A stretch of DNA of 64,000 nt from Vibrio vulnificus NBRC 15645 = ATCC 27562 (GCF_002224265.1 NZ_CP012881.1:2852001-2916000); one strand, 5' to 3'. Shown: positions 1 through 10,500, numbered from the stretch's first letter. Numbers and translations are program-made. Notes: generated from the sequence alone by a model not told the origin.

Positions 1-279
1 ACTCAAGCGTTGAACAACTTAAGTTGGCGAACGGGCATTCCAGAGCTGCATACCTTGGCGACCACCTTAACAATGGCAGAAAAATATGGTTCACCTTTGG
101 CGGACACACTCAGACAAATCAGTGAAGACGCTCGTCGACAAAGAGCACTGGATATCGAGGAAAAAGCCGGCAAGTTGCCTGGAAAGATCACCTTAATCCA
201 GATGACCATGATCATGTTACCGATGTTGGTGATGGTGATATCACCGATTCTCTCCCAGCTATTAACCAGTTTGGCATAA
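1..279 (+). CDS. tadC: Tad pilus inner-membrane platform protein TadC (3' end only)
   Basis: The reading frame is open from the first base, so this is the C-terminal ~92 residues of a gene that starts outside the window. It carries the GspF/T2SSF-type end: a helical stretch (LADTLRQISEDARRQRALD) followed by a basic segment (EEKAGKLPGKITL) and a closing hydrophobic helix (MIMLPMLVMVISPILSQLL). TadB and TadC are paired GspF-like platform proteins of the tight-adherence (Flp) pilus. TadC rather than TadB is inferred from position, because tadD, tadE, tadF and tadG follow directly. Forty-seven bases separate its stop from tadD. Confidence 0.85.
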   Translation, partial: TQALNNLSWRTGIPELHTLATTLTMAEKYGSPLADTLRQISEDARRQRALDIEEKAGKLPGKITLIQMTMIMLPMLVMVISPILSQLLTSLA

Positions 280-326
280 CCATCAGTTAGGGCAGCGGTG
301 CTGCGCTGCCCATTTAGGAATCCCCC

Positions 327-1067
327 ATGAAATTTGCCTACAAACTCCTTGTATCAATGTTTGCCCTTTTGCTTGTGGGGTGCGCTGCGCCATCTTCACA
401 GCCGAGTGCAGAATCGCTCAACAGCCTAGCGGATACGGCGTTTGAATACGCCCGTTACGATTCGGCTAAAAATAAATACCAACAAGTGCTAGAGATTTAC
501 CCCGAGGAAGTCCACGCACGCTTGATGCTCGCTCGCATTGACCTGCTGGAAGACAGGCCACATGCAGCGCAAGCTCAGTTGCAGCAATTGTTGCTAGAAA
601 AATCAGACAATGCCGCCGAAGCCGCATTCATATTGGGCCGCCACTATCTCAACCAAGGCGAACTTCTTCAAGCCAGTAACTATTTGCAGCAAGGCTTAGG
701 CTTTGATGAGCAACATGCAGGCCTGCACAACTTATTGGCCATCACCAAAGACGAACAACAGTTCACCGAGCAAGCGGAGAAGCATTTTCTGCGTGCAATT
801 GAGCTGGAGCCTGACAGCAAAAGCTTTCGCGTTAACCTCTCATTTCACTACCTGCTTAAAGGGAAGTTCAAACTTGCACAATCGCAGTTGCAGCCCTTGA
901 TTAAGGGGAATCGTGTACCGGATTTTGTCACGCAGCATTATGCCTTAGTGTTGTTGGCACAAGATGAGGAACAACAAGCCTTTGAGTTGCTCACTCACAG
1001 CATGTCATCGCAACAAGCGGAGCATGATATTGCGCTCCTTAAGCAGCAGTTGAGCCGATTGCAATGA
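327..1067 (+). CDS. tadD: TadD-like TPR lipoprotein of the Tad pilus
   Basis: 246 residues. A lipoprotein signal with lipobox LVGC (Cys19) is followed by degenerate tetratricopeptide repeats over most of the chain (for example the A-F-E-Y-A-R-Y-D-S-A-K and G-R-H-Y-L-N-Q-G-E-L blocks). TadD is known as an outer-membrane-anchored TPR pilotin or scaffold for assembly of the RcpA secretin in Tad systems. The start is set by AGGAA six bases upstream of ATG. The last four bases (ATGA) overlap the tadE start, so translation is probably coupled. The family is clear; the exact partner is inferred from context. Confidence 0.88.
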   Translation: MKFAYKLLVSMFALLLVGCAAPSSQPSAESLNSLADTAFEYARYDSAKNKYQQVLEIYPEEVHARLMLARIDLLEDRPHAAQAQLQQLLLEKSDNAAEAAFILGRHYLNQGELLQASNYLQQGLGFDEQHAGLHNLLAITKDEQQFTEQAEKHFLRAIELEPDSKSFRVNLSFHYLLKGKFKLAQSQLQPLIKGNRVPDFVTQHYALVLLAQDEEQQAFELLTHSMSSQQAEHDIALLKQQLSRLQ

Positions 1068-1531
1068 AAGGTCACAAAGGTCAAATAGGCAGTGTCAGTG
1101 TCGAAGCCGCGCTGATCATGCCGGTTTTGCTCGCCCTAGTGGTGCTGTTTTTTGAAGTGGGACGGGTGCAGTGGCATTTTTCTGCGCTTGACCATGCGAT
1201 TCAGCAGGCGAGGCGCGCAACTCAACTGAAACAGGTCGCGGACCCAAATGCGCTAATTGAGCACTTTTCACAACAGCTCCAGCTGCACAGTTCGGATTTG
1301 GCTCGCCATGCCAATATCGAACCCCAACTGTTTGCCTCAATCGCTCAGTGGCTTGGTGCCGCGCAGAGAGAAACGGTGCAACAGGGGCAGTTGCAGCATG
1401 GGGTTATCGTCATTACGGTTTCTCTCGAGCTGCCTCCGTTAGCCATTCCCCTATTAACGGATCAAGAGATGGTCTATCGCTACCGCAATCACATTGCCTT
1501 AATACCGGAGAAAGCATTTGAAACTGATTAA
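1064..1531 (+). CDS. tadE: TadE-like pseudopilin
   Basis: 155 residues. The short basic leader (MKGHKGQIG) precedes a pilin-like segment S-V-S-V-E-A-A-L-I followed by a hydrophobic helix, with Glu at the fifth position after the presumed TadV (prepilin peptidase) cleavage site. This is the TadE/TadF pseudopilin pattern. The rest is a small periplasmic domain with no motif I recognise. It overlaps tadD by four bases and tadF by fourteen, typical of a tightly coupled Tad operon. Assignment as TadE rather than TadF rests on gene order. Confidence 0.85.
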   Translation: MKGHKGQIGSVSVEAALIMPVLLALVVLFFEVGRVQWHFSALDHAIQQARRATQLKQVADPNALIEHFSQQLQLHSSDLARHANIEPQLFASIAQWLGAAQRETVQQGQLQHGVIVITVSLELPPLAIPLLTDQEMVYRYRNHIALIPEKAFETD

Positions 1532-2006
1532 GAATGCCCAGCGCAGAATGCAATCGGGCAGTGTGGCGATTGAAGCGCTGATGTTTGTTCCTCTTCTTCT
1601 GCTTATGGTGCTGGCTTTTATGGACCTCACCATGTTGATACGCAGTAACGATAAAGTGCAAGAGATCAGCCATACCTTAGTTCGAGCTGTCTCTATGCAA
1701 GATATTCAAGATGGAAACGAGCTGCGCGTGTGGATTCCTGCCTACTTGCAACAAGCCGAGCAATTGATGGCAAAGCCAGGTTCTGTGCTGGGGGTGAATG
1801 TTCAGTTCCTCTCTGAGCAAAATACGTTTGCAGCGGCAGAAGGGGCGTGCCAACCCCCTCAAGCTGAGTTTGAGTTAAGCGAGGTGGACCTTTGGCTGGT
1901 CAGTGTCTGTTATCAGCCAGCACCAAAACAGCTTTTATCCCATTGGTGGGTGCTCTTTTCTGAGCAACAAGCCCTCGTTAGCCATGCGATTTACAAAAGG
2001 AGATAG
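1518..2006 (+). CDS. tadF: TadF-like pseudopilin
   Basis: 162 residues starting at TTG; GGAG seven bases upstream supports this start inside the end of tadE. The N-terminus has a basic leader (MKLIKNAQRRMQSG) and then S-V-A-I-E-A-L-M-F-V-P with Glu at +5 and a long hydrophobic helix, again the TadE/F pseudopilin motif. Cysteines late in the protein (GACQPP, VSVCYQ) could form a periplasmic disulfide. The stop TAG lies two bases before the tadG ATG. TadF is known to be needed for Flp fibre export; the role here is inferred from family and position. Confidence 0.83.
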   Translation: MKLIKNAQRRMQSGSVAIEALMFVPLLLLMVLAFMDLTMLIRSNDKVQEISHTLVRAVSMQDIQDGNELRVWIPAYLQQAEQLMAKPGSVLGVNVQFLSEQNTFAAAEGACQPPQAEFELSEVDLWLVSVCYQPAPKQLLSHWWVLFSEQQALVSHAIYKRR

Positions 2007-2007
2007 G

Positions 2008-3405
2008 ATGCGCAAGCAAGCTGGCGGTATTTCCGTCTTTATGCTGGTGATGTTAGTGAGCATGTTGGTGTTTGCCGCCTGGGTGACGGATGTGATGCGT
2101 ATTTACAGCGTGCACAACCAAGTCGCCAACGCTACGGATGCGGCACTCGCCTCCGCGATTATTAGCGAAGTGCCAGAAGCGACCGCTGTTGAACTACTGA
2201 ATGCAAACCTCAGTTCAGGTGCTGCGAGCCCCTTTATGCAAGACGTTCGTCTGACACATCAGCGCGATGAACAAGAAGAAAACTTACAAGTAGAGCTCGA
2301 TTTTGTGCCCAACTCACTCAATGTCGCTGCCTCCGAAATTGTGCCAATTTCAGCTCATGCCAAAGCCGGTGTAAGCAGCAATAAAGCGGAAATTGTCTTT
2401 ATGCTGGATGTTTCAAACTCCATGTCCGGCGAGCCGATGGCAAAAACCAAAGAAGCGTTGCTGGCCTTTGCTGATAAGCTGTATTCGCGAGGCAATCGCA
2501 ATCAAAATTACGTGGTGAGCATCGTGCCCGCTTCAGGGAATGTGAACACTGGCCCAATGGAGGAGATCTATCTTGGCGCTTTTCGCCGCCACAATCATGC
2601 ACAAGTCAAACGAGAAAATGGTTGGAGTGACATGTTTGACCGAGGCAACGGCCGTGCGCCTGCGGTACCTGGGAGGAAACGCAATGCCATGTGTCGCGAT
2701 TTGGAGTACGAGGGGAACAATCCGGGCACACTCGGTTTGCGCTATTTCCGCAATTTGGAGAAGCAGCCTCAGTTCGCAAACAACAACTCCAAGCGGATAA
2801 TTCGCCCCATGCACAAACCGGCGGTCTCGGTTTTTGACGATGGCACGCCGTTGGATCCCGCTGTCTATCCATCAACCAACACGCGTGAGAACTATCGACC
2901 GTTTCATGAAGACAAGGCGATTTTTGATGACATTGAATGTCATGTGAACCCGATTGTGCCTTTTATTACCGAGCGGAGGCACTTTGAATCCACGGTTCAG
3001 CGTTTAGTCCCAGGCATGAACACCAATAATGCGGAAGGAATGGTCTGGGCGATGCGCCTTTTGTCGCCGTATTGGCAGGGGATTTGGGATGCTTCTCGCC
3101 CGCAGTTGCCCCGGCATTACGGTGATGAAAATAGCAGTAAGTACTTGGTGATGTTCTCCGATGGCAACCATTTAATCGACCCTGCGTTTCGCGATAAAAA
3201 AATGAAATTGATTTGTACCCAGCTCAAGCAACCGGGTCGTGATGTAAAAGTCATCACCATCAATTTTGGAGGTGCGGCAAGTCAGCGCTTGATGCAGTCG
3301 TGCGCGTCTGGGCCGGAGTTTTATCATGTGGCGAGTTTGTTTAGTGTAGAGCGCGTGTTTGAGCAGATCGCCGATCAAGTGATCAGCAGTTCGTTGATCG
3401 AGTAA
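2008..3405 (+). CDS. tadG: TadG-like pilus protein with von Willebrand factor A domain
   Basis: 465 residues from the ATG at 2008, preceded by AAAGGAG; a longer frame opens at 1903 but would lie inside tadF. A TadE-like N-terminal segment (GGISVFMLVMLVSMLVFAAW) forms one membrane helix. From about residue 125 there is a vWA fold with the metal-binding MIDAS signature D134-V-S-N-S138 and a later strand K-Y-L-V-M-F-S-D-G. Between them lies an unusually long insertion of roughly 130 residues, rich in Arg, Asn and Pro. TadG closes the Tad cluster; a run-off hairpin 3' of it serves the opposite strand, so tadG has no obvious own terminator. Confidence 0.87.
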   Translation: MRKQAGGISVFMLVMLVSMLVFAAWVTDVMRIYSVHNQVANATDAALASAIISEVPEATAVELLNANLSSGAASPFMQDVRLTHQRDEQEENLQVELDFVPNSLNVAASEIVPISAHAKAGVSSNKAEIVFMLDVSNSMSGEPMAKTKEALLAFADKLYSRGNRNQNYVVSIVPASGNVNTGPMEEIYLGAFRRHNHAQVKRENGWSDMFDRGNGRAPAVPGRKRNAMCRDLEYEGNNPGTLGLRYFRNLEKQPQFANNNSKRIIRPMHKPAVSVFDDGTPLDPAVYPSTNTRENYRPFHEDKAIFDDIECHVNPIVPFITERRHFESTVQRLVPGMNTNNAEGMVWAMRLLSPYWQGIWDASRPQLPRHYGDENSSKYLVMFSDGNHLIDPAFRDKKMKLICTQLKQPGRDVKVITINFGGAASQRLMQSCASGPEFYHVASLFSVERVFEQIADQVISSSLIE

Positions 3406-3426
3406 CGCAAGGGTAGAAACGTGATG

Positions 3427-3453
3427 AAAAAAGCCCTCACATCATGTGAGGGC
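3427..3453 (-). terminator. Intrinsic terminator for azoR
   Basis: Inverted repeat GCCCTCACAT / ATGTGAGGGC (3433-3442 and 3444-3453). On the minus strand it is followed by six T residues, so it terminates azoR about 100 bases past its stop. On the plus strand there is no T-run, so it is a poor terminator for tadG. Confidence 0.8.
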
Positions 3454-3552
3454 GCAAACAAACTGGCACTAAGTGGGCAAGGTGCGTTCAATCCGTTGGT
3501 GTACCAGGCAGTGGAATCGGTACGGGTGTTATGACTTAAGCTGTTGGCGTAC

Positions 3553-4140
3553 TTAAGCGGTTAGCGCAGCAAGGTGCTCACTTGCTGAAGCCAAGCCTTT
3601 AGAGGCAAAGTCTTCACCCATGTTGAGTGCTTCAGCGTAAACAAATTCAACCTCTGTGATACCAACAAACCCTAATACGGTTTTTAGGTATGGAGTGATG
3701 ATGTCACTCGCTGCGTCTTTATGAATACCACCACGAGTCGTTACAACAACCGCTTTCTTACCTTCGATCAGTCCTTTCGGACCTTGCTCGGTATAAGTGA
3801 AGGTAACGCCAGCACGAGCAATCAAATCGATCCAGTTTTTAAGCTGGGTCGGGACGGTGAAGTTGTACATAGGGGCAGCAATAATTAAGGTGTCAGCGTG
3901 TTTGATTTCGGCAATCAGTTGGTCAGAAAGATCAACAATAGCCTGTTGCGCTTCACTTAAATCACCGCTTGCGCGCAATGCTGTCGCCACTTGGAAATCT
4001 AAAACAGGCAATGGTTGCTGGGCCAGATCACGAACGACAACGTCTTGTTGGTCGAATTTATTGATGAACTCGTCAACCAGTTTGTTTGATTGAGAGTAAT
4101 CACCAAGGATGCTTGATTTTAATACCAGTAAACGAGACAT
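3553..4140 (-). CDS. azoR: FMN-dependent NADH-azoreductase
   Basis: 195 residues from the ATG at 4140; AAGGA eight bases upstream decides this over an in-frame ATG five codons earlier. The flavodoxin-like fold shows the FMN-binding start ([15 protein letters not shown]), the central [16 protein letters not shown] segment and the T-R-G-G-I loop typical of AzoR (AcpD). The family reduces azo dyes and quinones with NADH through a ping-pong mechanism and helps against thiol-specific stress. Length matches the ~200-residue norm. Monocistronic, with its own terminator. Confidence 0.93.
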   Translation of the reverse strand: MSRLLVLKSSILGDYSQSNKLVDEFINKFDQQDVVVRDLAQQPLPVLDFQVATALRASGDLSEAQQAIVDLSDQLIAEIKHADTLIIAAPMYNFTVPTQLKNWIDLIARAGVTFTYTEQGPKGLIEGKKAVVVTTRGGIHKDAASDIITPYLKTVLGFVGITEVEFVYAEALNMGEDFASKGLASASEHLAALTA

Positions 4141-4286
4141 AATGAATTCCTTCAATGAGTGTTCAAACTATGGAGCCATTGTATCGGGCCGAGGCTGGGG
4201 ATGAAGCGTCGAAATTTGCTCATCTCATTCGAAAAAACTGAATGAGTCATTGCTAATGTAGCCGTGGGGGATGCACGAAAGGAAGA

Positions 4287-4313
4287 AAGAAAAAGAGCCG
4301 CAACGCGGCTCTT
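4287..4313 (-). terminator. Intrinsic terminator for the chitinase gene
   Basis: Stem AAGAGCCGC / GCGGCTCTT (4293-4301, 4305-4313) with an AAC loop. On the minus strand it is followed by TTCTTTCTTTCC, a pyrimidine-rich tail, thirteen bases beyond the chitinase stop codon. Confidence 0.75.
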
Positions 4314-4325
4314 GGAGGCAGGGAA

Positions 4326-7178
4326 TTACTGGTTTTGTTCGATCATTTGATTAAAGTAATCCACTTGTTCTGCCATTGAGAGGCTTTCAGTATTGGAACC
4401 TAATGTCCAAATAAAGAAGCCACCGTAGCCATTCTGTTTTTGCCAACGAGCACGCTCGATATTGTTCTCACGCGTTTCGACAAAGCGGCCATTTGGTCCC
4501 CACTGGCTATTGATGGTCGCCCCTAGGATGATTTTCGACGGATCGCCCACGTGCTTAGCGTAGTTTGCCATTGCCACTTCATATCGGAAGTTTTCGCCAG
4601 CGTCGTAGGCCATCACATTGAAGAAATCGATGCTCTGTTTGGTGTTTTGCAGCAAAGAAATCACTTCACCGTGGTGAATCGAACGGGCGGGTTCAATAAA
4701 TGAACAGTCGTCATATACGGCAGGGTTTGAACACGATTCCGGATCGGCACCGACGTGATAGGTGGTCAGTGAGAGCAACTTGCTGTCACCCACTTGAGCA
4801 CGAATACGTTGAATCAGGTCTTCCAAATTGCGATTCGATTGTTCGGTCAAGCGCGCGGTCGTCTCGTAGTCGAAATCAATACCATCAATTGAAACGTAAC
4901 CTGCGAGCTGATATTTGCTGTAGTCACATTGGCCGCTCCAATCCGTTGCCAAACACTCGCCAACCATCTCTTCCGGTTTCAAATTGCGTTTGTAAACAGG
5001 GTAAGGCTGGTTCATCAGTTTCACCAAACTGTTGGCGATATTCTGACGACCTTGCTCAGTCGCCATGTCATTCCACATGCTTTCGTACGTCGCACCGCCA
5101 AAGGCCACCATCATCGCTTTGCGTGGCTGGGCATGTTTGAGTTCCGTCCACGATTGATACGTTGGTGACATCCAATCTGAGTTGTAGCTTGGGGTTAGCA
5201 TGTCGTCACTGATTTGGATATTGCCAGCGCTGTCCCATTTACCAAAGGAGAGGAAGTAAGCATCCCCCTGAGAGCGTTGAAGCTCTTCGATGTTCGTTAA
5301 ACCCCAAGAGGTGAGATAGGTGATGCTGCGATCTGGGTTGTCACGTAAGCCAGTATCGGGCTTGGCTTCTTTGACTTCGATATGAGAAACCACCGAGGTT
5401 TGCTCGTTGCCTTTGGAATCCGTCGCAATGGCGTAAAGCTGATGTTGACCAAGCTGCGCCCCTAACCACTCATGTTGGTATGGGCTTTGTGTTACCGTCG
5501 CAATCAGCAGATCATCGGCGTAGAAACGCACTTGCGTGACTTCTCCAACAAAACTGGACGCATCGGCGGTCAATGTAATCGCACGGCCTTGGGTAAAGAC
5601 CGAACCGTCGCTTGGCGAGGTGAGCCCTACAACCAATGTTTTATCCGTGATTGCTACAGTAATCGGCGACGTTTCGCTGCTCGCGCCTTTGTCGTCATAG
5701 GCCATCGCCGTCAATTGGTACATGCCCTCTGCTTGTCCCGCCACGGTGAGGCGATAAGCGTCGACATCTTGTTGGCCGTCAGCGGTCGCAACCACTTTTC
5801 CATTGAGTAGCACCTCGACTTTTTCGATATCACCGTCTTCGTCAGTCGCAGTTAACACGACATCGAATGGTTGGTTTGGTGTGAGGCGATCGCCATTCGA
5901 TGGTGAAAGCAGATCGACTTCAGGTGCGTAATTAGGGTCACATTGACCAACTTGATCCCAGGCATCTTTCCAAGCGTCTGGGTAGCTAGGGTGTCCGGTT
6001 CCAGGTGCCCATACAGGGTTGCCACACCAGCCAAACACTTTACAAGAGAAGATCTCGCCGACATTGGTAACTTGATCGCCCACTTGGTAATTGACGCCAT
6101 CTTGATAGCGAGGCACATCGCCACAACTGTTACTGGATTCGGTCACGGAGATGCTCACTTGCGCCACGCTTTGCAGTTTTTGTTCATCAACTGCGGTGGC
6201 CGAAAGCGTCACGCTACCAGCATTGACAGGCTGCCATTCACATTCGAAAGGCGTGCTTTCGGCAGGTTCAAATTGGCAAATCTCCACGCCATTGGCATCT
6301 AAGGTGACGCTCTTTAAATCGTCATCAGCATCAAAGGCTTCAACCGCAATGGCAATACGTTCTGTTTTCTTAAAGCTCTGACCACTTTGTGGTGTCAGGA
6401 AGCGAACTTCTGGCGCACTGTGCTGGTGATCGGGAATGACGGAAACCGAAACGCTTTGTGATTCCAACTGTTTACCTGCGTGGTCAAACGCCAGCGCGGT
6501 GACAGTCTGCGTACCTGTGGTGTTAGGTGTCCAGCTTTGCTGATATTCCTGCGTGTTTTCGTCTACTGTTTGCTCGCCAAGTCGACGATTTTCGGCCCAA
6601 AACTCCACTTTGTCTGCCGGACCAGAAAGAGAAATGGAGATAGAAGTCGGTTCTGATACGGTGAGCGTGGCACCTTCAACAGGTGCAAGAATGGTGAGTT
6701 CAACCTCAGGATCCACTGGAGGAAGAGTGCCCCCGTCGCCATTGAATTTAATGCTCTGTTCAAATCGGGCCAAATCGTTCAGTTGCCCGTTGTAACCTAT
6801 GGTCAACTGAAACGATTGATTGGCTTGCAAAGTGGTTTTGACCCAATCCTCTTGAGGAAATTGAAACGTCACGATATGCCTTACGCCACCTTGGATGGGT
6901 TGATGAGTGATGGCGCTGCTTGGGTAAGAAAGGTGCTCTGACGCCCATTGAACATCGTTGACCGCACTAGGCAAAACAAACTCTATGTTCGATTCACGCA
7001 TCTCAATTTGGCTATCACCGGCGTTGCTCACTTGCACGCGATAAGTGCTCCACCATTGACTTTCCGAAGGCGCTTGCACGCCGATTTGCACCGTTTCCGC
7101 CAATGCTGCAGAGATCGGATTCAACGCGAACCCAACCGTTAGCATCAAGCCGGCGAGTGTTGTGGTTTTTCTGTACAT
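4326..7178 (-). CDS. Secreted multidomain chitinase (GH18)
   Basis: 950 residues. Signal peptide 1-27 (cut after A-L-A). Residues ~28-148 look like an immunoglobulin-type carbohydrate-binding domain (my reading, uncertain). Ig-like repeats follow at ~158-247 and ~256-346, then a CBM5/12 chitin-binding domain at 353-413 (many Trp and Cys; W-G-N-P-V-W-type core), two more Ig-like repeats at ~418-511 and ~515-602, and a C-terminal GH18 barrel from ~618. The GH18 motif D-G-I-D-F-D-Y-E ends at the catalytic acid Glu772; A-F-G-G at 692-695 is the second conserved strand. It should cut chitin outside the cell, probably after type II secretion. Monocistronic with its own terminator. Confidence 0.92.
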   Translation of the reverse strand: MYRKTTTLAGLMLTVGFALNPISAALAETVQIGVQAPSESQWWSTYRVQVSNAGDSQIEMRESNIEFVLPSAVNDVQWASEHLSYPSSAITHQPIQGGVRHIVTFQFPQEDWVKTTLQANQSFQLTIGYNGQLNDLARFEQSIKFNGDGGTLPPVDPEVELTILAPVEGATLTVSEPTSISISLSGPADKVEFWAENRRLGEQTVDENTQEYQQSWTPNTTGTQTVTALAFDHAGKQLESQSVSVSVIPDHQHSAPEVRFLTPQSGQSFKKTERIAIAVEAFDADDDLKSVTLDANGVEICQFEPAESTPFECEWQPVNAGSVTLSATAVDEQKLQSVAQVSISVTESSNSCGDVPRYQDGVNYQVGDQVTNVGEIFSCKVFGWCGNPVWAPGTGHPSYPDAWKDAWDQVGQCDPNYAPEVDLLSPSNGDRLTPNQPFDVVLTATDEDGDIEKVEVLLNGKVVATADGQQDVDAYRLTVAGQAEGMYQLTAMAYDDKGASSETSPITVAITDKTLVVGLTSPSDGSVFTQGRAITLTADASSFVGEVTQVRFYADDLLIATVTQSPYQHEWLGAQLGQHQLYAIATDSKGNEQTSVVSHIEVKEAKPDTGLRDNPDRSITYLTSWGLTNIEELQRSQGDAYFLSFGKWDSAGNIQISDDMLTPSYNSDWMSPTYQSWTELKHAQPRKAMMVAFGGATYESMWNDMATEQGRQNIANSLVKLMNQPYPVYKRNLKPEEMVGECLATDWSGQCDYSKYQLAGYVSIDGIDFDYETTARLTEQSNRNLEDLIQRIRAQVGDSKLLSLTTYHVGADPESCSNPAVYDDCSFIEPARSIHHGEVISLLQNTKQSIDFFNVMAYDAGENFRYEVAMANYAKHVGDPSKIILGATINSQWGPNGRFVETRENNIERARWQKQNGYGGFFIWTLGSNTESLSMAEQVDYFNQMIEQNQ

Positions 7179-7515
7179 GTTTTTTCCTTATTGTTTCACT
7201 TTCCAATGAGCTTGGTTTCGAAGGAAATAGTACTTCGAGATAAAACAATTTTATTGAAGGAAAATTCTTACAAATTAATGGTTTGGCTTGTAAATTGACA
7301 ACGAATTTGCAAATTCTGGTGGAATGTCACGATTAAATCTTTTGCTCTAATCGCAGTTGATTTTTGATGTTTCATAGCATTTTAAAATCTGATTTTTATT
7401 ATTGATTTGTGCTGTAAATAAGTTGTTGCATCACGCGCCTTACACGCTTCGCGGAATGCGCCGCCCTGTGATACAATCCGCGCAGTTTTATCCCATGAAA
7501 ATAATAGGAAATGCT
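7179..7515. promoter_or_regulatory. Divergent promoter region, chitinase / hrpA
   Basis: 337 bases without a gene. The half next to the chitinase is AT-rich with no clear sigma-70 promoter. At the hrpA side an extended -10 element (TG-A-TACAAT, 7469-7477) would start transcription near 7484. That leaves the TTG at 7516 with AGGAA five bases upstream as the best hrpA start. In-frame starts at 7402 or 7495 would lie before or too close to the transcription start and lack a ribosome-binding site. Confidence 0.5.
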
Positions 7516-10500
7516 TTGACTTCGTCACAGCCAAATACAGAATCCCATGCTTCTGAGCAAAAGGCTCAAGCAAACAGCGCCGCGTCATTACGCAAGGCGC
7601 TCAGTCAGTGTTTGATCAAAGATCGCTTTCGTCTGAGTAAGCGCATTGCAGGTGCCTGTAAAATTAACAAAGAATCGGCCCGCAACGCGGTGTTTGATGA
7701 GATCGCACTAGACATCGCAAAATCGATGATGGAAGTGGAACAGCGCAGCCGCCATCAACCGAAAATTGAGTACCCAGAAATCCTGCCTGTGAGTCAGAAG
7801 AAAGATGACATTGCAGATGCCATTGCTCATCACCAAGTGGTGATTGTGGCGGGGGAAACGGGCTCAGGAAAAACCACGCAGTTACCTAAGATTTGTGCCG
7901 AATTAGGCCGTGGTAAGTTTGGCTTGATTGGCCATACGCAGCCACGTCGATTGGCGGCACGCTCGGTGGCCAATCGCATTGCCGAAGAGATGGAAACTCA
8001 ACTGGGTGATTTTGTCGGCTATAAAGTTCGATTTAACGACCAACTCTCTGAAAATACGCAAATTAAGTTGATGACAGACGGTATCTTGCTGGCCGAGATC
8101 CAACACGACCGTTTCCTCAATCAATATGACACCATCATCATCGATGAAGCGCACGAGCGCAGCCTGAACATCGATTTTATCTTGGGTTATTTGAAGGAGT
8201 TGCTGCCACGTCGTCCTGATCTGAAAGTCATCATCACATCGGCAACCATTGACCCAGAGCGATTCTCCAACCACTTTGGCGGCGCGCCGATCATTGAAGT
8301 GTCGGGACGGACTTACCCTGTGGAAACGCGCTACCGTCCGCTAGGGGGGGAAACCGAAGACGATCGTGATCAACTTGAAGGCATCTTTGACGCGGTTGAC
8401 GAGCTGTGCGACGAAGGCTTAGGCGACATTCTTATCTTCATGAATGGTGAGCGTGAAATTCGCGATACCGCGGATGCGCTGGCCAAACGTAAGCTTAAAG
8501 ATACTGAGATTGTGCCGCTGTACGCGCGTCTTTCTGCGGGCGAGCAAAATAAAATCTTCCAGCCGCATACTGGCCGCCGCATTGTCTTAGCGACCAACGT
8601 CGCTGAAACCTCATTAACCGTGCCGGGCATCAAGTACGTGATTGACCCAGGTACTGCACGTATTAGCCGTTACAGCTACCGCACCAAAGTACAACGTCTG
8701 CCCATTGAGCCGGTTTCTCAAGCCAGTGCTAACCAGAGAAAAGGTCGTTGTGGTCGTGTGCAAGAGGGTATCTGTATTCGTCTCTACTCTGAGGACGATT
8801 TCAATTCACGTCCGGAGTTTACCGATCCTGAAATTCTTCGTACCAACTTAGCGTCGGTTATCTTGCAGATGACAGCTTTGGGCCTTGGCGATATTGAAGC
8901 GTTCCCATTTGTTGAAGCGCCAGATAAACGCAACATTCTTGACGGTGTGCGCTTGCTTGAAGAATTGGGCGCCATCAACAGCAATGCCAAAGATCCGAAA
9001 AAACGCCTCACCGCGGTGGGCAAGCAGTTGGCTCGTTTGCCGATTGACCCTCGCTTAGCGCGCATGGTATTGGAAGCGCCAAGATTGGGTTGTTTGAAAG
9101 AAGTCATGATCATTGCGGCGGCCTTGTCGATTCAAGATCCGCGTGAGCGACCGTCAGACAAACAGCAATCGGCAGATGATAAGCATCGTCGCTTCTACCA
9201 TGAAGATTCTGATTTCCTCACCTTTGTGAATTTGTGGAATCACATTCAGAAGCAACAAAAAGCATTGTCGGGTAACCAGTTCCGTCGTCAGTGCAAAGAT
9301 GATTACCTCAACTACTTGCGTGTTCGTGAGTGGCAAGATGTTTACTTCCAGATCCATCAATCGATGCGTGAGATGGAGTTCAAGCTCAATAGTGAGCCCG
9401 GCTCTTACGATGCGGTGCACAGCGCAATTTTGACTGGCCTGTTATCGCATATTGGGATGAAAGATCAGGAGAAAAATGAGTATCACGGTGCACGCAATGC
9501 CCGTTTCCATATTTTCCCTGGTTCAGGTCTCTTCAAGAAGCAGCCAAAGTGGGTGATGTCGGCAGAGCTGGTAGAAACCTCGAAACTGTGGGGCCGAATT
9601 ATCGCCAAAATTCAGCCAGAATGGATTGAACCACTGGCGAAGCATTTGATTAAGCGCAGCCACAGCGAACCGCATTGGTCGAAGAAGCAAGCCGCCGTGA
9701 TGGCGTACGAAAAAGTGATGCTCTATGGCATTCCGATTGTGCCTAAGCGCTTGGTGAACTACGGCAATATCGATGCATCAGTGAGTCGTGAAATCTTCAT
9801 TCGCAGTGCGCTGGTGGAAGGCGATTGGGAAACCAAACACGCCTTCTTCAAACAAAACCGTAAATTGCTGCTCGAAGTGGAAGAGCTGGAGCACAAATCT
9901 CGTCGTCGCGATATTTTGGTTGACGATGAAGAGCTGTTCCAATTTTACGATCAACGCGTTGGCACGGAAGTGGTCTCTGGCCGTCATTTCGACACCTGGT
10001 GGAAGCAAGCATCGAAGAAAGAGCCTGAATTGCTGAACTTTGAAAAAGAGATGTTGTTCAAAGGCGATGCAAGCCACGTAACGGATTTGGATTACCCGAA
10101 TTTCTGGCATCAGAATGGCTTGAAGCTCAAGTTGAGCTACCAGTTTGAGCCGGGTGACGACAGCGATGGCGTCACGGTGCACATTCCATTGCCGATTTTG
10201 AACCAAATTGATCCGGCGGGCTTCGATTGGCAAATCCCGGGCTTGCGTCATGAATTGGTGGTGAGCTTGATTAAGTCGCTACCGAAGACGCTGCGCAAAA
10301 ACTTTGTGCCTGCGCCAAATTACGCCGATGCATTCTTGTCTCGCGTCACTGCAATGGAAATGCCGTTGCTCGATGCTTTAGAGAAAGAGCTACGCCGTAT
10401 GACGGGGGCGACGGTGCTGCGTGAAGATTGGAAACTGGATCAAGTTCCTGACCATCTGAAAGTGACTTTCCGTGCGGTTGATGAAAGAAATCGTAAACTG

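Noticed and set aside
1903..2007. Longer N-terminus for TadG
   Set aside because: It lies inside tadF in another frame; the ATG at 2008 has AAAGGAG and starts with the expected TadE-like helix.
3427..3453. Terminator for tadG on the plus strand
   Set aside because: The stem has no T-run on the plus side; the six T residues are on the minus strand, after azoR.
5472..6302. Open frames opposite the chitinase gene
   Set aside because: They are antisense shadows of the Ig-like repeats, without ribosome-binding sites or protein-like composition.
7402..7515. HrpA starting at 7402 or 7495
   Set aside because: The predicted promoter -10 box is at 7472-7477, and neither start has a ribosome-binding site; the TTG at 7516 does.
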